DNA from: an uncultured bacterium
Lineage (GTDB): Bacteria; Cyanobacteriota; Vampirovibrionia; Gastranaerophilales; Gastranaerophilaceae
NCBI GenBank assembly: GCA_902796925.1
Contig: CADBQW010000017.1
Location: 1-48,985, forward strand
Length of the DNA stretch: 48,985 nucleotides
Reading direction: 5' to 3'
In this document: piece by piece, positions 8,694-17,113 of the stretch
How the letters are laid out: each line of letters begins with the position of its first letter
Numbering within the stretch: position 1 is the first letter of the stretch
The notes under the pieces: model-generated
Database searches by the model: none
What the model saw: the letters and a program-made list of their open reading frames with translations, nothing else
What the model was told of the DNA's origin: nothing
Position numbers and translations under genes: made by a program

Positions 8694-8924
8694 ATGCAAA
8701 ACAGAGCATTTGGTGTAATTGACATGTTGCTTACGCTGCTAATAACTTCAGTCATAGTTGCGGCACTATACCCTATATTAAAAGGTAGTTCCGGTGTCGG
8801 AAATTTGAATGATACAAATGTTAAATCTGTACAAGAGCAAGTAGACTCACAGGTAGATGAGATTACAAAAATCAAAGAGCAAGCTGTACAAGAGAGTGAG
8901 CAGCTTATAAATGGTTTTAATTAG
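8694..8924 (+). CDS. Small pilin/pseudopilin-like protein, 76 aa
   Basis: The N-terminus MQNRAFGVIDMLLTLLITS aligns with class III prepilin signals (G|FTLIELL): Ala5 would be at -1 in place of Gly, Phe6 at +1 and Asp10 at +5 in place of Glu. It is followed by an unbroken hydrophobic helix ending ALYPILKG, very like the usual AxxYPxL pilin helix end. The remaining ~45 residues are a polar, Gln/Glu/Val-rich helix with no globular head. AAGGA lies 6 nt before the ATG. If processed, it would be a minor pilin or pseudopilin, but both key residues are non-canonical, so it may be only a single-span membrane protein. It converges on the SIS gene with a 2-nt gap and no terminator. Confidence 0.6.
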   Translation: MQNRAFGVIDMLLTLLITSVIVAALYPILKGSSGVGNLNDTNVKSVQEQVDSQVDEITKIKEQAVQESEQLINGFN

Positions 8925-8926
8925 AT

Positions 8927-9985
8927 TTAAAGAACAACTTTGTTCAATCCGTGTGGCTTGTCAACATTGCGATGAAGGCATTTTGCTATTTCCAGTGCAA
9001 GTATTTGGGACAAAACAATTAAACAAAAAGATTTTGATATAGAACTTTCGCAATCAATGTTCAAGTTGTATGAGCTTTTAACTTTGCTGTTAGGAGAACC
9101 CAAAATACATATTGGCGGATTGTAATCGGATTTTATCTTATTTAAATTCTTTATGGCAGTATAAGTCAATTCACTATTAGTTATATATATTAAAAAAGAT
9201 TTGTTATTTAATATTGCGACGTGGCCATGCATAAATTCGCCCAAAATTGAACTTGTAACACTCAGATACGATGTTTCTTTAATTTTCAAGCAAGCTTCTC
9301 TTGCTAGTGCATAAGCTATTCCATCTGCAGTTATTACAACGTTTTTGTACTTTGATATTTGTTTTGCGAGTTTTTTTATATCGGATTGTTTTTCGTAACA
9401 CTTTTCAATACAAAAATGGAGATTCTTTAACTGTTCCAGATAATATGAGATATCAATATTATTAATTTTAGCATATTTTAAAACTAAAAGAGTTAAGCAA
9501 AACATTTGTGCGGTAAGGGATTTTGTAGCCGCGATACTGTTTTCTTCTCCGGCATGGCAATCCATTTTAAAATCAGATGCATTCCATATCGTTGAATCTT
9601 TTTTATTTGTTATACAAAAAGTCGTGACTCCAAATTCTTTGGCGCGATTTAGAGCTTTGTTGGTATCAGAAGTTTCGCCTGATTGAGTTATAAAAACATA
9701 GAGAGTAGTTTTGGAATGCGGAACCGCAGACTTTAGTAGGAATTCACTGGAATATATAGCACGAGCTTCAATTCCTGCAATGTCGCCAAATAAATCAGCC
9801 GCATAACGTGCACTGTTATAAGATGAACCGGAGGCTACAAATATAACATGTTCAATACCTTTGGGAACATTGATTTCAATTTCACCTTCTTCAGTTACAT
9901 AAGTTTCAAACAGGTGGAGTAAAATCTCCGCCTGTTCAAAAATTTCCTTTTCCATACTTGTTTTTTTTGATTTAAAAAACAACAT
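8927..9985 (-). CDS. SIS-domain sugar isomerase/deaminase (GlmS isomerase-domain-like)
   Basis: About 350 aa with two SIS domains: FVASGSSYNSARYAADLF and FITQSGETSDTNKAL in the first, and REACLKIKETSYLSVTSS in the second. EENSIAATKSLTAQ is the motif seen in the isomerase half of glucosamine-6-phosphate synthase. The N-terminal glutaminase domain of GlmS is absent, so this is more likely an AgaS/FrlB/NagB-II-type sugar-phosphate isomerase or deaminase. The start is uncertain. ATG at 9985 has AGGAG only 2 nt away, TTG at 9982 has better spacing, and a TTG at 9997 extends the frame by four codons. It follows gatB closely on the same strand. Confidence 0.82.
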   Translation of the reverse strand: MLFFKSKKTSMEKEIFEQAEILLHLFETYVTEEGEIEINVPKGIEHVIFVASGSSYNSARYAADLFGDIAGIEARAIYSSEFLLKSAVPHSKTTLYVFITQSGETSDTNKALNRAKEFGVTTFCITNKKDSTIWNASDFKMDCHAGEENSIAATKSLTAQMFCLTLLVLKYAKINNIDISYYLEQLKNLHFCIEKCYEKQSDIKKLAKQISKYKNVVITADGIAYALAREACLKIKETSYLSVTSSILGEFMHGHVAILNNKSFLIYITNSELTYTAIKNLNKIKSDYNPPICILGSPNSKVKSSYNLNIDCESSISKSFCLIVLSQILALEIAKCLHRNVDKPHGLNKVVL

Positions 9986-9997
9986 TACTCCTATCAA

Positions 9998-11446
9998 TTA
10001 GCCTTCTAACATTTCTTTGACGAATTTATTAACGGTTTGTGGATTAGCCCTACCTTTTGTTTCCTTCATTATTTGACCTACAAAGAATCCCAGCAAGTTT
10101 GTTTTACCGTTTCTGTATGCTTCAACTTGTTGAGGGTTTGCATCCACAATTTTCTTAACAATTTCTTTGATTGCGCTTTCATCAGTAATTTGGCTTAACC
10201 CTTTAGTTTCTACAATCTTTGAAGCTTTAGTTCCGTCTTTCATCATATCAATGATAATTTGTTTACCGATATTATTTGAGATTGTATTTTTTTCGATAAG
10301 TGATATAAGTTCAGCCAAATTTTCCGGAGTTAACTTAGTTTCAGTAATTTCAATATGATTTTCTTTTAAATATGCCGCAATTTCACCCATAATAAAGTTG
10401 ACTGCGGTCTTAGCATTAGCACCGAGTTCAATAACTTTGTCAAAGAAAAGTGCCAAATTCATTTGGTCTATCAAAACGGAAGCATCATATTCGCTAAGTC
10501 CGAGATTGAGGTATCTTGCTTCTTTAGCTCTTGGAAGTTCAGGCATTTTTGCTCTGATTTGTTCAATATGCTCGCGAGAAATTTCAACAGGCATCAAGTC
10601 TGGTTCAGGAAAATATCTGTAATCGTGAGCATCTTCTTTTCCGCGCATAGAGAGGGTTTCTTTTAAACCGTCATCCCAAAGTCTTGTTTCCTGAACAACT
10701 TCTCCACCTGATTCAACAATATCTATCTGACGATCGATTTCAAATTCGAGAGCTTTTTGTAGTGCGGCAAAGCTGTTCAAATTTTTAATTTCTGCACGAG
10801 TGCCGAATTCTTTTGAACCCTTTGGCATAATTGAGATATTTGCATCACATCTCATTGAGCCTTCTTCCAAGTTCCCGTCACAAACACCGATGTATCTAAC
10901 GATACTCCTTAATTCTTCCATATAGTTACGAGCTTCTTCGGGACTTCTCATATCCGGTTCAGATACGATTTCCAAAAGAGGGGTTCCTGCACGGTTAAGA
11001 TCAACAAGAGAATAACTTGATCCGGCGATTCCGTTTGCGCCGGCATGAACGAGTTTTCCGGCATCTTCTTCTAAGTGAGCCCGAGTAATACCGATACGCT
11101 TCCCTTTAACGTCAATATGACCGTTTAAACATATCGGTTCATCATATTGTGAAATTTGATATCCTTTTGGCAAATCCGGATAGAAATATTGTTTTCTGTC
11201 GAATTTGCAGCGTTTAGGTATTTCACAATTGAGTGCAAGCCCGGTTAATATAGCCATATTAATACATTCTTTATTTAAAACGGGTAAAACTCCCGGCATA
11301 CCCAAAGTTATAGGACAAGTCAAAGTGTTAGGTTCTTGACCGAATTCAGTACTATCCGGTGCAAAAATCTTTGATTTGGTTTTTAATTGTGCATGCACTT
11401 CTAAACCAATAACTACTTCATATTTATCTCTTAATTCTTGATCCAT
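9998..11446 (-). CDS. gatB: Asp-tRNA(Asn)/Glu-tRNA(Gln) amidotransferase subunit B
   Basis: 482 aa, full length for GatB. The start region contains EVVIGLEVHAQLKTKSKIFA, followed by the cradle domain with LDLNRAGTPLLEIVSEPD-type sequence (here SLVDLNRAGTPLLEIVSEPD) and KNLNSF. The C-terminal helical tRNA-binding domain includes NLLGFFVGQIMKETKGRANP. GatB activates and transamidates Glu on tRNA(Gln) and/or Asp on tRNA(Asn) together with GatA and GatC, which are not in the window. AAGGAGAG lies 5 nt before the ATG. It follows three lineage-specific genes on the same strand and is followed by the SIS gene. Confidence 0.96.
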   Translation of the reverse strand: MDQELRDKYEVVIGLEVHAQLKTKSKIFAPDSTEFGQEPNTLTCPITLGMPGVLPVLNKECINMAILTGLALNCEIPKRCKFDRKQYFYPDLPKGYQISQYDEPICLNGHIDVKGKRIGITRAHLEEDAGKLVHAGANGIAGSSYSLVDLNRAGTPLLEIVSEPDMRSPEEARNYMEELRSIVRYIGVCDGNLEEGSMRCDANISIMPKGSKEFGTRAEIKNLNSFAALQKALEFEIDRQIDIVESGGEVVQETRLWDDGLKETLSMRGKEDAHDYRYFPEPDLMPVEISREHIEQIRAKMPELPRAKEARYLNLGLSEYDASVLIDQMNLALFFDKVIELGANAKTAVNFIMGEIAAYLKENHIEITETKLTPENLAELISLIEKNTISNNIGKQIIIDMMKDGTKASKIVETKGLSQITDESAIKEIVKKIVDANPQQVEAYRNGKTNLLGFFVGQIMKETKGRANPQTVNKFVKEMLEG

Positions 11447-11554
11447 AATCTCTCCTTGTTTTACTTATTGTAAGCATTATATCATAAAGAACTTATCTAA
11501 TCATTTAATGTTAAGAAAATAAAATCATTGAGCGTAAGATAAATATTTTTATAA

Positions 11555-11965
11555 TTACCGACTTCCACCTTCTATATATGAAAGTATTGCGCCTCCTATT
11601 TCCTCATTCGGATCAAATTTTCCAATTTGGTAAGGAGAAATACTATTTTTTATGAGCATTACAACTAGAGGTCCAAATGCATCAGGAATTTGTAATTTTC
11701 TGTATATACCGGCCAAAAATGTTTGAATTGCGGGAGATTTTGTTTGGTTAAACCTTGAAAGTACAGGGTACATTGATTTGGTATCCTTAATCCCGTCATC
11801 TATCATCCTGTTAAAAATGTATAGATCTTCAACTATTTCTTTTTCGTTATTACTTGAGCGTAAGTTTTCAGCAAGAATAGGCAGGGCAGCCTGTCTGCCT
11901 GCAAGATAAGCATCCACTTTTGACTGATTAAATGTTTGGTAAGCTGAGGTTATTGGTTGTATCAT
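11555..11965 (-). CDS. Hypothetical protein, 136 aa, all-helical
   Basis: Begins MIQPITSAYQTFNQSKVDAY. Predicted helices alternate hydrophobic and polar residues as in HEAT-like or adaptor folds (FLAGIYRKLQIPDAFGPLVV), ending in a flexible GGSR. It has no signal peptide and no cysteine. AAAGGA lies about 8 nt before the ATG. It is 28 nt downstream of the duplicated membrane protein and in the same direction, so it is probably in the same transcript. I recognise no named family. The type of gene fits the lineage-specific hypothetical set of gut Melainabacteria, which is inference from style only. Confidence 0.75.
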   Translation of the reverse strand: MIQPITSAYQTFNQSKVDAYLAGRQAALPILAENLRSSNNEKEIVEDLYIFNRMIDDGIKDTKSMYPVLSRFNQTKSPAIQTFLAGIYRKLQIPDAFGPLVVMLIKNSISPYQIGKFDPNEEIGGAILSYIEGGSR

Positions 11966-11993
11966 ATAGAAATCATCCTTTTATTTTTAAGAA

Positions 11994-13469
11994 CTAAGAG
12001 TATACAAACGGTGGTCCATTTTTTATCTCTTGCAAAATGTTTTCAGCCATAACCTTTAATTCATCTTTGCTGCGGCCATTTTCGGCCTGTTTGTAGAATT
12101 CTTCAACAAGAGGTTTTATTGCTGAATCCTTTTTAGATTTGAAATTTCTCAGTTCTGTAGAGACAAGATTCCTTTGCAGATTTAATTCCGTTTGTGCATT
12201 ATATTTTTTTACCTGAACATCACGTATTGCATCTCCCAGCAATTTCCCGCCATATCCGGTAACGGTTAATCCTGTAATACCAAAGAATAAGGCTTTAAAC
12301 TGCGGATTTGAGGTGTCTAAAAGCCAGTTATAGAAAAATGCGCGATAATCATTTACAAAAGAAACGAATGCAGGTTTAGGAGTTCCGTTGCCGCCAATTG
12401 CGTTATCTACTTTTGTTGTAGAGGTTTTTATTTCTCTTGAGACTTCCTGAACAAATTCTTCTTTTTCTTTTTCTGACCAATTTGTTGATTTTATTCCGGC
12501 TTTAATCTGATCGGGAGTAGCTTCTATCGCTTTAAACAGTTTAGATAGTGTATCTTTATCAATTTTTTTAGTTGAATCTTTTGATGTTGAAGATATTTTT
12601 TCTATGACATCTTTAGTTACTTTTGTATATTGTTCAAGGTGTTCTCTACTCTTTGACAAATTCTTGAGTGCAAAGAAACCAAATCCCACCATTGCAGCAG
12701 CGGTTCCCAAACCTGTTATGAGATATTTTAAGTTGGACTTTCTATTTTCTTTTGAATCATTTTTAGATGTAAAAGTAAACATTGATGTCGATTTTCCAAA
12801 ATTAGTCAAGATTTTATTGTCGTCAGAAAGGTAATTGTTAAATTCTTTTGCGTAATGGGATAGCATACTTCTGATGATTTGCATTTTCCCCGAAAAAGAC
12901 TGTGTTTCAACGCTAATTAAATCTTCCTGTAGATTCTTCTGAATTTGAGCTTCTTGTTTTTTAATCCATATATCTTTAAACCCATCGAAAAACATTTTAC
13001 CTGCAAAAGCCAATACCGTAAGAGTCAAAACCCCCAGTCCTGCAAGTATTGTTTTTTTGTTTGGAGATTGAATAATTTGATACAGAGCTTGATGGGTTTC
13101 ATCATTCAGGGTAACGTTTCTGGTTGTGGTCGGAAGGCGCTTTAATTCGTCAATGTTAAGGTTTACTTTTGAACTGTGTCGAATCAGTGCAGTTATACCT
13201 GCGACCGCAGCCATTATGCCGGAGGCTATTATGCTTATTGGCGTTAAGCTTAATTGTGCCCTGTGGTTTTGTCTTAATTCTTTTGGCATTTTAGTATTCT
13301 CAGATATCATGAGAGAATCGTAGCTGTCTTGAAGATCAATATTCTCGCCTTTTACATATGTGTTAACAAGTACCCCTTCTTTAGTATAAGAATTGGCTCG
13401 CCGTTGTGAACTTGTTAGATTTCTTTGTTGTCTTTGGGTTTCTCCGTCAGAAAAATTATTAACCTTCAT
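11994..13469 (-). CDS. Multi-pass membrane protein with an internal duplication, 491 aa
   Basis: Four hydrophobic segments are visible near residues 74-97, 140-158, 249-270 and 392-410. The two halves repeat. Residues 157-210 (GKMFFDGFKDIWIKKQEAQ, then NLQEDLISVE) match residues 408-462 (GKLLGDAIRDVQVKKYNAQ, then NLQRNLVSTE), each placed directly after a hydrophobic segment. A Lys/Ser-rich soluble region of about 120 residues (271-391) separates the copies. The start overlaps the end of the zinc-motif gene by 11 nt, indicating coupled expression. There is no cleavable signal peptide; the first 70 residues are polar. No known family recognised. Confidence 0.75.
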   Translation of the reverse strand: MKVNNFSDGETQRQQRNLTSSQRRANSYTKEGVLVNTYVKGENIDLQDSYDSLMISENTKMPKELRQNHRAQLSLTPISIIASGIMAAVAGITALIRHSSKVNLNIDELKRLPTTTRNVTLNDETHQALYQIIQSPNKKTILAGLGVLTLTVLAFAGKMFFDGFKDIWIKKQEAQIQKNLQEDLISVETQSFSGKMQIIRSMLSHYAKEFNNYLSDDNKILTNFGKSTSMFTFTSKNDSKENRKSNLKYLITGLGTAAAMVGFGFFALKNLSKSREHLEQYTKVTKDVIEKISSTSKDSTKKIDKDTLSKLFKAIEATPDQIKAGIKSTNWSEKEKEEFVQEVSREIKTSTTKVDNAIGGNGTPKPAFVSFVNDYRAFFYNWLLDTSNPQFKALFFGITGLTVTGYGGKLLGDAIRDVQVKKYNAQTELNLQRNLVSTELRNFKSKKDSAIKPLVEEFYKQAENGRSKDELKVMAENILQEIKNGPPFVYS

Positions 13470-14154
13470 CTTTTTCTATATCATCCCTTTTGTTTGAAAA
13501 TCTTTCCTGTAACTTGTGTATAAAAGTTTTTAACTCAAATGTTCGTTTATCATCCTCAATTTTTTTATCTTCGTTGTCAGAATCACTTGTGCTAAATATT
13601 GAAAATAATGATTTGAGTTTTTTCTTTATGCCACCTATAAATTCTGATATCTTTTTGGCAGTTGATGCTTTCAGTTCACCATAAACAGCAGCCAGTTTAT
13701 CCGTGATATCTGTGAGTTTTTGGCTGATAATATTTAATGAATGTCCAATAGTTGCGGGCATGTTTTTCACAAAATTGATAACGCCGCCAACAATATTATT
13801 TAATAAGAAACTTACCGGTTTTGCGATAATTGCGGGAGTTTTTGCCGTTAATATTCCTGTCATATTGGCCAATTTTTGACTCATCGACTCCATTATTTTT
13901 TCAAATTTCGCCGCCATTTGAATACTTTTTTGTAAATCGGCTTCTCTTGCCAAACGTTGAGCCTTTTGAGCTTTCATCATTGCGCCGATTGCGGCACACT
14001 GATTCCAGGTCATTTCACCAGGATTTCTGGGAACATCACGTCTGGATGCACCTCCGCCCATTCCGTTACAAATAGGACAAGCCCCTATCGGTAATCCGTG
14101 AGGACAGGTACCTATTTTGCTGTTTTGTGCTCCCATTGAAGCGTTTACTGACAT
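13459..14154 (-). CDS. CPHG/CxxC zinc-motif protein, 231 aa
   Basis: The N-terminus carries a compact metal-binding motif, CPHGLPIGACPICNGMGGG (residues 17-35), with Cys17, His19, Cys26 and Cys29 as likely zinc ligands. A Met/Ala/Lys-rich helix follows (GAMMKAQKAQRLAREADLQK), then hydrophobic-amphipathic helices around 105-135 (PVSFLLNNIVGGVINFVKNM) and a charged C-terminal tail. It overlaps the next membrane-protein gene by 11 nt. The ribosome binding site AGAGG lies 7 nt before the ATG but is buried in a hairpin (14162-14180). I know the general motif from uncharacterised gut Melainabacteria proteins; no function is established. Confidence 0.78.
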   Translation of the reverse strand: MSVNASMGAQNSKIGTCPHGLPIGACPICNGMGGGASRRDVPRNPGEMTWNQCAAIGAMMKAQKAQRLAREADLQKSIQMAAKFEKIMESMSQKLANMTGILTAKTPAIIAKPVSFLLNNIVGGVINFVKNMPATIGHSLNIISQKLTDITDKLAAVYGELKASTAKKISEFIGGIKKKLKSLFSIFSTSDSDNEDKKIEDDKRTFELKTFIHKLQERFSNKRDDIEKDEG

Positions 14155-14155
14155 T

Positions 14156-14180
14156 AAAAAACCTCTTATTTTTTAAGAGG
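14156..14180 (-). promoter_or_regulatory. Terminator-like hairpin overlapping the ribosome binding site of the zinc-motif gene
   Basis: On the minus strand, CCTCTTA, loop AAAAA and TAAGAGG form a 7-bp stem followed at once by six T, one A and the ATG at 14154. The 3' arm contains the only Shine-Dalgarno sequence (AGAGG). The element could end transcription from murI, hide the ribosome binding site, or both. The stem is short, so strength is uncertain. Confidence 0.55.
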
Positions 14181-14192
14181 AAACCTTATGAC

Positions 14193-14218
14193 TATTAATT
14201 ATTTGCGCGTAATTAATA
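14193..14218. repeat. 9-bp inverted repeat in the murI/zinc-gene leader
   Basis: TATTAATTA (14193-14201) and TAATTAATA (14210-14218) flank the loop TTTGCGCG. It may be an operator-type palindrome or an RNA hairpin. Its 3' part on the minus strand contains the stop codon of the possible leader peptide. Confidence 0.45.
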
Positions 14219-14276
14219 ATCTTTTGAGCGTTCCGACTTTTACGGCTGCGGCAACAGTTGAAGATATGCACTTCAT
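14199..14276 (-). CDS. Possible 25-aa leader peptide upstream of the attenuator-like hairpin
   Basis: On the minus strand, AAGAGGA is followed by an ATG at 14276 and a 25-codon frame (MKCISSTVAAAVKVGTLKRL at the start) ending in TAA at 14201-14199. The stop falls in the first arm of the AT-rich inverted repeat, and a terminator-like hairpin follows 19 nt later. The layout resembles a leader-peptide/attenuator arrangement, but no run of one regulatory codon is present. It may equally be a chance frame. Confidence 0.3.
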   Translation of the reverse strand: MKCISSTVAAAVKVGTLKRLLITRK

Positions 14277-14321
14277 TTCCTCTTTTTTGCATGGTATGCA
14301 AAATAATTAAACATGTCAAGA

Positions 14322-15143
14322 TTATACAGAAAATTTAACCAACGAAACTTTACTATCTTTAAAATCGTAAAACATATTGCCGACAATTTTAAATTTATCA
14401 GGATCTGAACTTACGTAAAATTCAGGGGGATAGGTTCTGTTGGATTTGTTTTGAATACCGTTTAAGAATAAATCATTTTTTATAAATTCTGCAAAATATA
14501 TGGCAGGATCTATAAATTCCATATTCGGAAGGAGTTTTGAAAGTTCATCTTTTAAATATGGGTAATGAGTGCACCCCAAAACAATTTTTTGTGGGTTATA
14601 TTGCATCATTTCGTCTAATTTTTCTTTTAAGGCTAATTTGCATTCCTCTGTTGTAATTAGAGAATTTTCAACCAATTTTACCCATTTGGGACAAGATATT
14701 TCGATAACTCTTGCGTTAGAATATTTATTAAGCTCCCTTGAATAACAATGGGAATTGATAGTTGCAGGAGTGGCAAAAATACCTATGCTATCTAACTGCA
14801 TTGAAGCAATCACCTTTGATACAGATTGAATAATCGGATAAATTTTAAAAGAGTATTCATTCTTTAACTTTTCGTAAACAATAGCAGAAGTTGTATTACA
14901 AGCCATAACTACAGCCTTTACACTTTTACTCTCATAAAAATCAAAAATTCTTTTTGCAAATTCTATTAACTGGTCCGAAGATTTTTCACCGTAGGGCATA
15001 TTTAAAGTATCACCAAAATAAATAAATTTTTCATTTGGCAAAATATTTTTTACTTTGTCTAAAACCGTTAAACCGCCTACCCCGGAATCGAAAAATCCTA
15101 TAGGTTGGTCGTTTATTATATTTTTTTGAAAGTTGTCATCCAT
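14322..15143 (-). CDS. murI: Glutamate racemase
   Basis: 273 aa, normal length. The N-terminal FFDSGVGGLTVLDKV and FGDTLNMPYGEKS are the family signatures. The two catalytic cysteines are C82 (ACNTTSA) and C191 (LGCTHYPYLK). The enzyme makes D-glutamate for peptidoglycan in the cytoplasm. It begins 10 nt after the stop of the AMIN amidase on the same strand, so the two cell-wall genes are probably co-transcribed. Only a weak AAGAAGA precedes the ATG. Confidence 0.95.
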   Translation of the reverse strand: MDDNFQKNIINDQPIGFFDSGVGGLTVLDKVKNILPNEKFIYFGDTLNMPYGEKSSDQLIEFAKRIFDFYESKSVKAVVMACNTTSAIVYEKLKNEYSFKIYPIIQSVSKVIASMQLDSIGIFATPATINSHCYSRELNKYSNARVIEISCPKWVKLVENSLITTEECKLALKEKLDEMMQYNPQKIVLGCTHYPYLKDELSKLLPNMEFIDPAIYFAEFIKNDLFLNGIQNKSNRTYPPEFYVSSDPDKFKIVGNMFYDFKDSKVSLVKFSV

Positions 15144-15153
15144 TGCTATCTTC

Positions 15154-17055
15154 TTATTTCAAATAATTTTTAATACCGTCAGCAATTGCTTGTGCTGTTA
15201 GTTGTCGTCGTTTTTGGGTGTTCAGGTCTGAACATTCTGAAGAATTAGAGATAAAGCCTGTTTCGACAAGTATTGCAGGTCTCGTTGTATGATTTATAAC
15301 ATAAAACTTTGACTTAAACAAGCCGCGATTTGGAGAGTCTATAGAACTGGCAAGAGAGGAATGAACACTTTGTGCCAGGTCAATACTCTCTTGATGGTAA
15401 TAATGTGTTTCCAAACCGGTCACAGCAGGATTTGTACTTGAATTCACATGGATACTAACAAATATATCGGCATTTGAATTTTCAGATATATCTACCCGTT
15501 CCTGCAATGATAAGTATGTATCATCACTTCTTGTCATTATTACCGTATAACCGTTTTTCTCTAAAATAGATTTTACCTTTTGGGTGATATCAAGAGTTAT
15601 ATCTTTTTCATAATATTTGCCTCCGCCAATTGCACCTACATCTTTACCTCCGTGGCCGGCATCAAGAACAACAGTTTTTCCATATTTTTGATAAGGGGTA
15701 AGTACATCAGGTTTATTAACCGTTTCATTAACCGGAGGGAAGTAATGTTGTTGCTTTTGATTTGGCTGAGTTTTTGTTGCTTGCGGTTGAATAGATCGTT
15801 TTAATGATATCTTTATGTTCTTACCATCTACACTTGTGTAAGAAGATAGAGTTAAACCTGAATTTACAGGTAAAGACATTTTCAGACCAATCTTTGGCAT
15901 AAGAGAAATTTTTGCACTCGAAAATATTGAATTTGTAATAGTATTTTTAAATTCTGCTTCGTTATATTTCATAACGTTATAGAGATATATATCAAAGTTA
16001 TTTGCATTTCTGTCAATGCCGTGTACAACAGGTTTTGTGAAAGATAAAATTAATGAATCGGTTAAGGAATTTTCTTTATCAACATTATACGATATAGCAT
16101 CAGAAACTTCGTCACAAAAGGCTGTTGAATCAATTTTGCTGTGATTTGCGAGAATTATTGCCTGACCATCGTTTGAAAATACCGGAACATAGTCATGCAC
16201 ATTCTCCGATGTAATAGTAACCCTTGCTTTGTTTACTGAAAACTGTCCGATGCGGGCTTTATCTGTTTGGTTTATTTGAAACTCTTTATTCCTTAGTGAG
16301 GGGTTTACAACAGCATTGGGAATATCAAAAACTATTCTGGATGGATTTGTCAGTATTAGAGGTCGCTCTATCGTTGTTGAGCCAAAACCGTTTATTAATA
16401 ATCCTCCTCCTTTTACGGAAACTGAGTTCAGGTAATACTTAGAATTTAATTTTAAATCTTTTTTTATAATACTTTCCGTTGCTTGGTTAAATGCATTTTG
16501 AATTTGACCGGCCATTCCTATGTTTTCGACAGATTCATTTGACATCACGGTAGCGTATTCGTAAAAATCACTGGCAGAGGTATGTTCGTCGCGATAAGTA
16601 TTCTGGAAATAGTTATTTTGTAATTGCAGATTTTTAAACTTTATTATAATGTTGTTTTTAAATCTTACAATATTTATATTTTTGACATCATAATTATCTG
16701 CAGGATAGATTACCACACGGGTAATTGGAGGGTCATTTGAAAATTGAGAGATTTTAAATTCTTTTATATTGCCGCTTTTAAACGACCACTCACGTTTTGG
16801 AAAAGTTAAAATCGCGGAATCTATATCAAAATATAGTCGCCTTGGATTATCAAGGGTTACAGTTTTCACCTGTTGCAAAATAGGTTTTTCCGAATTATCA
16901 CCTGCCGTGAGAATTACAAAGGCTCCCGATGTATCAAAATTTGCGGAGGTTAATTTGAAAACATCACTTGCAAATACATTTGGAGTGAATGTAAATATTG
17001 CAAGAAAAAATATTGAAAATATTGTTAAAATCTTTCTAATAACGGATAAATTCAT
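15154..17055 (-). CDS. AMIN-domain N-acetylmuramoyl-L-alanine amidase (Amidase_3)
   Basis: The chosen start gives MNLSVIRKILTIFSIFFLAI, a signal peptide ending near NVFA. Two or three beta-rich AMIN-like domains follow (LYFDIDSAILTF; IVFDIPNAV), each of the kind that target peptidoglycan or the cell envelope. The catalytic C-terminal domain has zinc ligands in LDAGHGGKD, the Glu of YEKDITL and the His of SIHVNSS, and the active-site Glu in ILVETGFISN. The full open frame extends to TTG at 17073, but a strong promoter has its -10 box at 17065-17070, so upstream ATG/TTG codons would not be transcribed. It probably cleaves peptidoglycan at division and leads the murI transcript. Confidence 0.92.
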   Translation of the reverse strand: MNLSVIRKILTIFSIFFLAIFTFTPNVFASDVFKLTSANFDTSGAFVILTAGDNSEKPILQQVKTVTLDNPRRLYFDIDSAILTFPKREWSFKSGNIKEFKISQFSNDPPITRVVIYPADNYDVKNINIVRFKNNIIIKFKNLQLQNNYFQNTYRDEHTSASDFYEYATVMSNESVENIGMAGQIQNAFNQATESIIKKDLKLNSKYYLNSVSVKGGGLLINGFGSTTIERPLILTNPSRIVFDIPNAVVNPSLRNKEFQINQTDKARIGQFSVNKARVTITSENVHDYVPVFSNDGQAIILANHSKIDSTAFCDEVSDAISYNVDKENSLTDSLILSFTKPVVHGIDRNANNFDIYLYNVMKYNEAEFKNTITNSIFSSAKISLMPKIGLKMSLPVNSGLTLSSYTSVDGKNIKISLKRSIQPQATKTQPNQKQQHYFPPVNETVNKPDVLTPYQKYGKTVVLDAGHGGKDVGAIGGGKYYEKDITLDITQKVKSILEKNGYTVIMTRSDDTYLSLQERVDISENSNADIFVSIHVNSSTNPAVTGLETHYYHQESIDLAQSVHSSLASSIDSPNRGLFKSKFYVINHTTRPAILVETGFISNSSECSDLNTQKRRQLTAQAIADGIKNYLK

Positions 17056-17064
17056 ACTTTCCAT

Positions 17065-17093
17065 ATTATACAATATCCTCTAACCATGTCCAA
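17065..17093 (-). promoter_or_regulatory. Promoter of the AMIN amidase, predicted nearly leaderless
   Basis: Minus strand TTGGAC (17093-17088), 17-nt spacer, TATAAT (17070-17065), then 9 nt to the ATG at 17055. Transcription would begin within a few nt of the start codon. Confidence 0.65.
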
Positions 17094-17113
17094 TATGTTA
17101 AAACTTTTAAGGA

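Noticed and set aside
14285-14303. 8-bp hairpin TTTTGCAT/ATGCAAAA as murI terminator
   Set aside because: On the minus strand the stem is followed by A, not T, so it does not fit an intrinsic terminator.
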